Under the pieces are notes generated by a model that worked only from the letters and a program-made list of their open reading frames with translations, was not told where the DNA came from and searched no databases. A program made the position numbers and the translations under genes. A DNA stretch of 64,000 bases from Chryseobacterium arthrosphaerae (GTDB lineage Bacteria; Bacteroidota; Bacteroidia; Flavobacteriales; Weeksellaceae), in the NCBI RefSeq assembly GCF_001684965.1, contig NZ_MAYG01000001.1, forward strand, positions 2,170,001-2,234,000, given 5' to 3'. Positions 58,467 to 64,000 of this stretch are shown here, in pieces. Within the stretch, counting starts at the first letter, position 1, and every line of letters begins with the position of its first letter.

Positions 58467-60861
58467 ATTTGCATTTATAGTTCCACCCTTGACAGGACAT
58501 GTGAATCCTACCCTAAGCATCGGTGCTACGCTGCTGGAAAGAGGACATGAAGTAGCCTGGATCAGCCTTGACTCTACTTTAGAGGCTAAACTTCCCGAGG
58601 GCGGAAAATTATTACTGATCCAATACGATCAGACCGACGAAGAAAAAAAAGAAAGCGAACAATATCTTGATATTATTTCAAAAAAAGTAGTGTATGGAAT
58701 CGACAGCGTGAAATTCCTTTACGAAGAAGTTCTTATTCCACTGAACAGGCATTGCTATAATGGGATTGTGGCTTTATTAAAGACCTACCAACCCGATTTA
58801 ATCATCGGTGACCATCAGTTATTTGCGGCTCCGGTAGCTGCCAAAGCTCTTGGAATTCCTTGTGCAACTTCCGTTACCGCTCCGGCTGCCATTAAAATCA
58901 TGAATGAGCTGCCTAAAGTTCACGAATGGGAAGTCAATCAGATCATCGATTTACAGAAAGAACTTGGCTTCCATGAAGAGCGTTCTCTGGCGACTTCAGA
59001 TCTTCTGACCCTTGTTTTAACTTCAACGTATTTCTTTGGGGATATGGACGATCTGGAACCTCAATACAAATTCACAGGACCCGTTCTTACAGAGCGACGT
59101 ATCTCTTGTGAGTTTGATTGGGACAGATTGAAAAATGCCACCAACAAAAAGATTTTAGTAAGTATCGGAACCACTTTCGATCACGATCATAAAAAAGCAT
59201 TCTTCCAAAAGGTTATCGATGCTTTTAAAGACGAAGATTTAACCGTTGTAGTGGTTTCTGATCCGCAGCTTTTCGAGCAGTGGCCGGATAATTTTATGGT
59301 CTATCAGCAGGTTCCGCAACTGGATCTGTTACCTCATCTTGATGGTGTGGTTTGCCATGGCGGTCACAACACCGTTTCTGAAACCTTATCCAATGGAATT
59401 CCTTTGGTAGTGATTCCTATCGCTTATGACCAGTCGCACGTTGCAGGACGTGTGGTGCGTACAGAAGCAGGTGAACGATTGAACTTTAACAGATTTAAAG
59501 CCAATCACCTGAGAGAAGCTGTACAACAAATTTTAAATAACCCAAGCTACCGTGAGGCGGCTCAAAAAGTAGGACAATCTTTTATGGAAGCAGGAGGTGC
59601 AGCTACAGCAGCGAATTTATTGGAAGAAGCCATTACAAAGACTTCCAAACACGAAAAACCGTCTAAATTTTTATTCGTTGTTCCGCCATTTTTCGGACAT
59701 GTGAGCCCTACGTTAAGTGTGGGAGCCAGTCTGCTCGCCCGTGGCCACGAAGTAAAATGGTTCGGTATTACGCCTTTAGACAGCAAACATATTCCGGAAG
59801 GAGGTTCTTACTACTATCCGGAAGAAGACCTTATTCCGTATCAGGACGAAATCGCCCGCATTTTAAAAAGACAGGATGATGGTCCGGCCTGTTCAGGTCC
59901 TGAAGTGATGAAGTTAGCACTGGAAGAAACGTATGTTCCTTTCGCTAAAATGATGATGCCGGGATTAACGAGATTAACAGAAAGCTGGATGCCTGATGTA
60001 ATCGTGAATGATTGTATCACCTTCGGAGGTGCACTTTTCGCTCACAAGCATAATATTCCTTGTGTAACCACAACACCCGTTCCACCGGATGTAATGGGAG
60101 ATACTGAAAAAAGTGCCCCTAAAATCTGGGAATGGCAGCAAAACCTGATCAAAGACTTACAAAAAGAAGTAGGAATTCATGAGGAAGGCATTTACATTCA
60201 TTCTCATAAACTGAATATGGTCTTTACTTCACAGGCTTTTGCAGGTTTTGATACCGTACCATCTCACATGAAATTTGTAGGTCCGGTAAAAGGTCGTCCC
60301 AATGAAGCGCCATTTGACTGGGATAAATTAAATGCATCTACCACACCAAAGATCTTCGTATCATTGGGAACTTTATTGGTAGACATCAGAAAAGCTTTCT
60401 TCGAAAAGATCATCGCAGCATTCAAAGACCAGCCGGTAACGGTGATTGCAGCTACTCCACCGGAAATCTTTGAAGAATGGCCGGAGAACTTTATTGTGAA
60501 CAGCTTTGTCCCTCAATCAGCAGTGATGCAGAGAATGGATATGGTGATCTGCCACGGTGGTTTCAATACGGTGAATGATACTTTCCGTAACGGATTACCG
60601 ATGTTAATCACCCCTATCGCTTACGATCATTTCCATATTGCAAAATTAATTGAGCAGGCAGGCTGCGGAATCAGCATCCGATACAAAAGACTTCGTGTAG
60701 AAGCTCTTCGTGAAACCGTTTTTGAATTACTGGAAAACCCTAAATACAGAGCTGCTGCGAAGGAAGTTCAAAATACCTTCCATCTTGCCGGAGGAAATGA
60801 TAAAGCAGTAGAATTGCTGGAAAACTTTGTACAGGAACATTCCACTTTAGCTTCAGTATAA
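58459..60861 (+). CDS. Tandem fused GT1 glycosyltransferases (two MGT/CrtX-like domains, 800 aa)
   Basis: Two complete UDP-glycosyltransferase-like units are joined in one chain. Unit 1 (about 1-395) starts FIVPPLTGHVNPTLSIGATL and has the donor loop VCHGGHNTVSETLSNGIPLV. Unit 2 (about 402-800) starts FVVPPFFGHVSPTLSVGASL and has VICHGGFNTVNDTFRNGLPM. Typical family members are about 400 aa, so this is an in-frame duplication and fusion, with clear divergence between halves. Family members transfer sugars to small lipophilic acceptors (carotenoids, macrolides, sterols), so a glycolipid product is inferred. Overlaps the hydrolase gene by 8 bases. Confidence 0.9.
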   Translation: MAKFAFIVPPLTGHVNPTLSIGATLLERGHEVAWISLDSTLEAKLPEGGKLLLIQYDQTDEEKKESEQYLDIISKKVVYGIDSVKFLYEEVLIPLNRHCYNGIVALLKTYQPDLIIGDHQLFAAPVAAKALGIPCATSVTAPAAIKIMNELPKVHEWEVNQIIDLQKELGFHEERSLATSDLLTLVLTSTYFFGDMDDLEPQYKFTGPVLTERRISCEFDWDRLKNATNKKILVSIGTTFDHDHKKAFFQKVIDAFKDEDLTVVVVSDPQLFEQWPDNFMVYQQVPQLDLLPHLDGVVCHGGHNTVSETLSNGIPLVVIPIAYDQSHVAGRVVRTEAGERLNFNRFKANHLREAVQQILNNPSYREAAQKVGQSFMEAGGAATAANLLEEAITKTSKHEKPSKFLFVVPPFFGHVSPTLSVGASLLARGHEVKWFGITPLDSKHIPEGGSYYYPEEDLIPYQDEIARILKRQDDGPACSGPEVMKLALEETYVPFAKMMMPGLTRLTESWMPDVIVNDCITFGGALFAHKHNIPCVTTTPVPPDVMGDTEKSAPKIWEWQQNLIKDLQKEVGIHEEGIYIHSHKLNMVFTSQAFAGFDTVPSHMKFVGPVKGRPNEAPFDWDKLNASTTPKIFVSLGTLLVDIRKAFFEKIIAAFKDQPVTVIAATPPEIFEEWPENFIVNSFVPQSAVMQRMDMVICHGGFNTVNDTFRNGLPMLITPIAYDHFHIAKLIEQAGCGISIRYKRLRVEALRETVFELLENPKYRAAAKEVQNTFHLAGGNDKAVELLENFVQEHSTLASV

Positions 60862-60879
60862 AAAGCCATAAATCTACAT

Positions 60880-62151
60880 ATGAAAAGAAGATTGTTATTT
60901 GGCGAACGAATGTTACTGGGAGACGGAACAGAACCCTTCAATGCGGTGATCCCTTTCAGGCTCAGAGGTACCTTTGCATTGAAGGATATCCAGCAGGCTT
61001 TGGCTCAGATCCAGCAAAAACATCCGTGGTTAAGGGCACTTATTGCTCACGATGATCAAAATATCCCCTGGTTTGATGTTCCTGAAAACCCGATCTCCAT
61101 TCCGGTAAGAATTATTGCCAGAAAAGGAGAAGATCAGTGGCAGGAAGAATCCAGAAGGGAGTGGAATACCTTATTCGATCCTAAAAAATTACCTCTTATC
61201 CGGTTTGTCTGGATCAAGGGGGAAGACGTTTCTGACATGCTTTTTGCGTTCCACCATTGTTTATGCGATGGTGGTTCTGCAATGGCTTTTCTCTACGAAT
61301 TTTTAAAGGTATTGGATAATCCAAAGACTGATATTGGGATAGAAAGCCCTATTTTAGGTATTGAGGACGTAGTTCCGGCGAATATTTTAAACAGCAGAAA
61401 GCAAAAATTAAAGGCCAGATTCATCGGAAGATTAGCGGCTACAGCCATTAAGGTTATTCCTACCGGCAAAAAATCTATTGACCGTCAAAATGACTATTTA
61501 ATCAGTTGGAAAATAGATGAAACGGTAAGCCAGCAGCTGATTTCCTATTGCAAAGCCAATGGGGCTACGGTGAACACCTTTTTAAGTGCTGCTTTGCTTC
61601 AGGCTTTCAAAAAAGTAAAAGGAGCCGGAGCTTTCAATAAAGTGTCCTGCCCTGTAGACATCAGACGTTTTGCTACCCAGGTTAAAAGCGATCATATTTT
61701 TGCTTTTGGATTGATGATCGTAGTTTCTGCCAATGAAAAGCTGAGCTTTATAGAGAATTTACATGCGATGCAGGCCTCTGTAGAACGTAAAACTTCTAAA
61801 CTTGACCCTTATATTACCATGATGGTGATGGAATCCGGTCATGATGCGTTGAATAATTTTACCAAACTTTTAAAGAACGGAAAATCCTCTAATGACTGTA
61901 TGTTTTCCAATCTGGGACGCATTCAGATTCCTCATGAGTATAAAGAATTTTCGGTAGATACTATTTTCAGTCCGTCTGTGATTGGTCCGCTGGGCAATAC
62001 CACCACACTGGTAGTTTCTACGTACCGTGGGAAAATGGATTTTTCATTTGTAGGAAGTGAAGGCTATTTACCGTATACCGATGCCCTGGCCATCCGTGAT
62101 GAAATCATGAAGATTATTAAGCTGCAACTGGAATATATCGCCGTATCATGA
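60880..62151 (+). CDS. Condensation-domain-like acyltransferase A
   Basis: 423 aa of the CoA/ACP-dependent acyltransferase fold (NRPS condensation, PapA5, alcohol acetyltransferase group). The catalytic motif is HHCLCDG at 125-131 with both histidines. Related stretches in its neighbour at the same positions (N-terminal LALAQIQQKHPWLRA; late SNLGRIQIPHEYKEF) show that the two are paralogues. Acylation of sugar or alcohol hydroxyls of the pathway product is inferred. No signal peptide. It starts 18 bp after the glycosyltransferase gene. Confidence 0.85.
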   Translation: MKRRLLFGERMLLGDGTEPFNAVIPFRLRGTFALKDIQQALAQIQQKHPWLRALIAHDDQNIPWFDVPENPISIPVRIIARKGEDQWQEESRREWNTLFDPKKLPLIRFVWIKGEDVSDMLFAFHHCLCDGGSAMAFLYEFLKVLDNPKTDIGIESPILGIEDVVPANILNSRKQKLKARFIGRLAATAIKVIPTGKKSIDRQNDYLISWKIDETVSQQLISYCKANGATVNTFLSAALLQAFKKVKGAGAFNKVSCPVDIRRFATQVKSDHIFAFGLMIVVSANEKLSFIENLHAMQASVERKTSKLDPYITMMVMESGHDALNNFTKLLKNGKSSNDCMFSNLGRIQIPHEYKEFSVDTIFSPSVIGPLGNTTTLVVSTYRGKMDFSFVGSEGYLPYTDALAIRDEIMKIIKLQLEYIAVS

Positions 62152-63398
62152 TCAAAAGAAAACTAATGATGGTAGAAAGGATCATGTATGTAGATCCCGA
62201 AACCCCTGTAAACTGCATATTTGCAGCGAAAATAAAAGGAGAAATTCCGGAGCAGAATTTTAAAACGGCTCTGGAAAAAATCCAGCAGAAACATGCGTTG
62301 CTAAGAGTGGTTATCGACTCTAAAAGCGAGAAATACCCCTTTTTTATAGAAGAAAAAGACATCGCTCCTATCCCACTCCGCATTGTAGAAAGAAAAACAG
62401 ATGAAGACTGGCTTACCGAGTCTCAGAAAGAATGGAAAATCTTGTTTGAGGAAGAGAAAACACCGCTTGCCCGTGTAGTATGGGTAAGAGGACAGGATGT
62501 TTCTGAAGTCTTTTGGGCCATCCCTCATTGCATTTCAGACGGAACCACCGGAGTGACTTTAATGAAGGAACTTCTTCAGCTTTTGGATGATCCTTCTTTA
62601 GAATTGGAACCTTATGAGCCTTTCTCTTCCGTGGATGAATTTCTCCCTTCCAACTTTAATGTAAAAAGTAAAAAATTCAAAGCCAGACTTTATCTGACCT
62701 TTGCCAGGTTCTTCTTTATGCTGCAACAGAAAAGCAAAAAGAGAAACCTTGGAAAAGACTATGTTCTTCACCAAAAGCTGGATAAGGCCACAACGTCCCA
62801 AATCACTGAAAAATGTAAAGTCAATGGCATTTCCGTACATACTTTGCTTTGTTCTGCCTTTATGCAGGCCTTCCGGGAAGTGAAAGGGAAAGAAGCCAAA
62901 GGGAAAGTCATCAGTCCGGTAGATGTGCGTCATTTTATTCCGGAGATCAAAGAAGATCATTTATTTGCCTTTGCTCCAACGGTAGATCTTGCTATTAAAA
63001 AAGGAAGTTCCGATCTGTTGAACAATGCCAGACAGATTAAAGAAGACCTTACTCAGAAAATAGGAAAAATGGAAGCCCGCGAACTGCTGTGGATGGGCGA
63101 ACAGATGCACCCAATTGTAGACCGTATGATCTCCATGCTTAAATCAAGCAATGGTGGCCATGATGTAACCCTCTCCAATATGGGCAGGATCAATATCCCG
63201 AACGAGTACAAAAACTTCAGCATTGAAACTATTTTCAGTCCTACGGTAGCCTTCCCGTGGCTGAACTCAAACACTTTGGTGACGAGTACCTACAACCATC
63301 AGATGGATTTTATATTTTTGTCCAACGAAGACTTCCTTCCCAAAGCGGAAGCCGCGAAAATAAAAGAGAAAGCTATAGCGCTAATGACCACCTCATGA
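62148..63398 (+). CDS. Condensation-domain-like acyltransferase B
   Basis: 416 aa, paralogue of the preceding gene and overlapping it by ATGA. The HHxxxDG motif reads PHCISDG (126-132): the first histidine is proline, the second (His127, the catalytic one in the family) and the Asp-Gly are kept, so activity is plausible. Late segments SNMGRINIPNEYKNF and FSPTVAFPWLN match copy A. Two divergent copies suggest two acyl groups or two acceptor positions. Confidence 0.85.
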   Translation: MIKRKLMMVERIMYVDPETPVNCIFAAKIKGEIPEQNFKTALEKIQQKHALLRVVIDSKSEKYPFFIEEKDIAPIPLRIVERKTDEDWLTESQKEWKILFEEEKTPLARVVWVRGQDVSEVFWAIPHCISDGTTGVTLMKELLQLLDDPSLELEPYEPFSSVDEFLPSNFNVKSKKFKARLYLTFARFFFMLQQKSKKRNLGKDYVLHQKLDKATTSQITEKCKVNGISVHTLLCSAFMQAFREVKGKEAKGKVISPVDVRHFIPEIKEDHLFAFAPTVDLAIKKGSSDLLNNARQIKEDLTQKIGKMEARELLWMGEQMHPIVDRMISMLKSSNGGHDVTLSNMGRINIPNEYKNFSIETIFSPTVAFPWLNSNTLVTSTYNHQMDFIFLSNEDFLPKAEAAKIKEKAIALMTTS

Positions 63399-63946
63399 AA
63401 TTGAAATTTAAGCCAAGGCCGCCCAAAAAGCTCAAAAAAACTACCCTTAAACGCTTTCTCATCAAGCGTACGATTTATTATGTCCTTCCGAATGTATTTT
63501 TCAATTTCATCATTGCCTATGCCAGCTTCAAAGAATTAGGCTACACCCATTTTTTCTCCGGTGAACAAAATCTGGCCCGCCTTACCCTACCCATGGCCCT
63601 GTTTCTCCCCGTTGTCCTCACCATAGACATCATCAAAAGAGTAACCGATGCCGCCGAACAAGGCGCTATTGAATTTACCGTAGATGAACAGTTGAATATT
63701 AAAAAGTTAATGACCAAGCTGAGTATTCTACATGGCGTGATTACCTGTTCTTTGGTTTTAGCGATGCTTTTTTTAGGGCAGTATAATTTTTCTAAGGATT
63801 ATAAGTTGGATGCAACGGCGATGGCTGTTGTTGTGGGGATATTGGCAGGAGTGTTGTCTGTGGTGTTTGTGTATTTGCCGGTGTGGAGGTTGAGGAGGTG
63901 GATGTGTAGGAGAAGGCAGACTGTGGCTGTTGACTTAAATACATAG
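63395..63946 (+). CDS. Four-helix integral membrane protein, unknown
   Basis: The ATG at 63395 overlaps the stop of acyltransferase B (ATGA), so it is preferred over the longer open frame from 63257. 183 aa with a basic N-terminus (KPRPPKKLKKTTLKR), then four hydrophobic helices (around YVLPNVFFNFIIAYA, LTLPMALFLPVVLTI, HGVITCSLVLAMLFL, AVVVGILAGVLSVVFV) and a basic tail. I do not recognise the family. Being coupled to the acyltransferases it may anchor the pathway or move the product in the membrane. No terminator is seen before the window ends; a TATCTTTG at 63986 may belong to the next gene. Confidence 0.7.
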   Translation: MKLKFKPRPPKKLKKTTLKRFLIKRTIYYVLPNVFFNFIIAYASFKELGYTHFFSGEQNLARLTLPMALFLPVVLTIDIIKRVTDAAEQGAIEFTVDEQLNIKKLMTKLSILHGVITCSLVLAMLFLGQYNFSKDYKLDATAMAVVVGILAGVLSVVFVYLPVWRLRRWMCRRRQTVAVDLNT

Positions 63947-64000
63947 TTTATTTTAGTAAACCCCTCTATTTTTAATATAAATCTCTATCTTTGATAGTAT

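Noticed and set aside
45818..63946. Flexirubin/aryl-polyene (type II) pathway
   Set aside because: The synthases are large multidomain type I proteins with PfaA-like tandem ACPs, and no discrete type II KS/CLF pair or tyrosine ammonia-lyase gene is present.
63986..63993. TATCTTTG as a promoter at the window end
   Set aside because: Fits the -7 box but has no TTG at 17-23 bp and no gene visible within the window.

Overview
The window looks like a chromosomal segment of a Chryseobacterium-like member of the Flavobacteriia (Bacteroidetes). Supporting signs are AT-rich spacers, promoters of the flavobacterial type (TTG, 21 bp, TAnnTTTG), Type IX secretion C-terminal sorting domains, an OMP_b-brl TonB-type receptor, Bacteroidetes-style lipoproteins and little Shine-Dalgarno signal. 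No rRNA, tRNA, CRISPR array, transposase or integrase was seen.

Layout. 1-3.5 kb: the 3' part of an EamA exporter followed by metNIQ (methionine ABC importer). 3.5-8.8 kb: a secreted GH3 beta-glucosidase and a TonB-receptor-like barrel converge on a four-copy 156-bp palindromic repeat array. 9-16.6 kb: a DUF2652 gene, a complete RND tripartite efflux operon (adaptor, pump, outer-membrane factor) and an upstream AraC regulator, all leftward. 16.6-19.5 kb: a metallophosphoesterase and a DHA2-type MFS exporter, divergent from an Lrp/AsnC regulator. 19.5-20.3 kb: a gene-free stretch with its own promoter and terminator, a small-RNA candidate. 20.3-22 kb: two small secreted surface proteins sharing a C-terminal module. 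22.5-25.7 kb: mnmE, an esterase and a DJ-1/PfpI protein. 26.4-33.2 kb: three genes of phage tail-fibre type with no other phage gene nearby. 33.4-43.5 kb: an M13 peptidase lipoprotein, a DUF1826-like gene and two large T9SS-targeted proteins. 44-45 kb: a glutaminase with a signal peptide.

45.5-63.9 kb holds the most notable content: one tightly packed operon for what looks like a PUFA-synthase-like iterative lipid/polyketide pathway. Two megasynthases supply tandem PfaD-like enoyl-reductase-type domains, KS, AT, two ACPs, KR, then a second KS, a second AT, DH and a fused phosphopantetheinyl transferase. They are followed by a free ACP, an alpha/beta hydrolase, a fusion of two GT1 glycosyltransferases, two condensation-type acyltransferases and a four-helix membrane protein. 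Junctions overlap or are separated by at most 19 bp. A strong promoter and a perfect 12-bp inverted repeat (possible operator) lie upstream. The simplest reading is that a reduced acyl or polyene chain is built, released, glycosylated (perhaps twice) and acylated to give a membrane glycolipid. The product is inferred, not seen.
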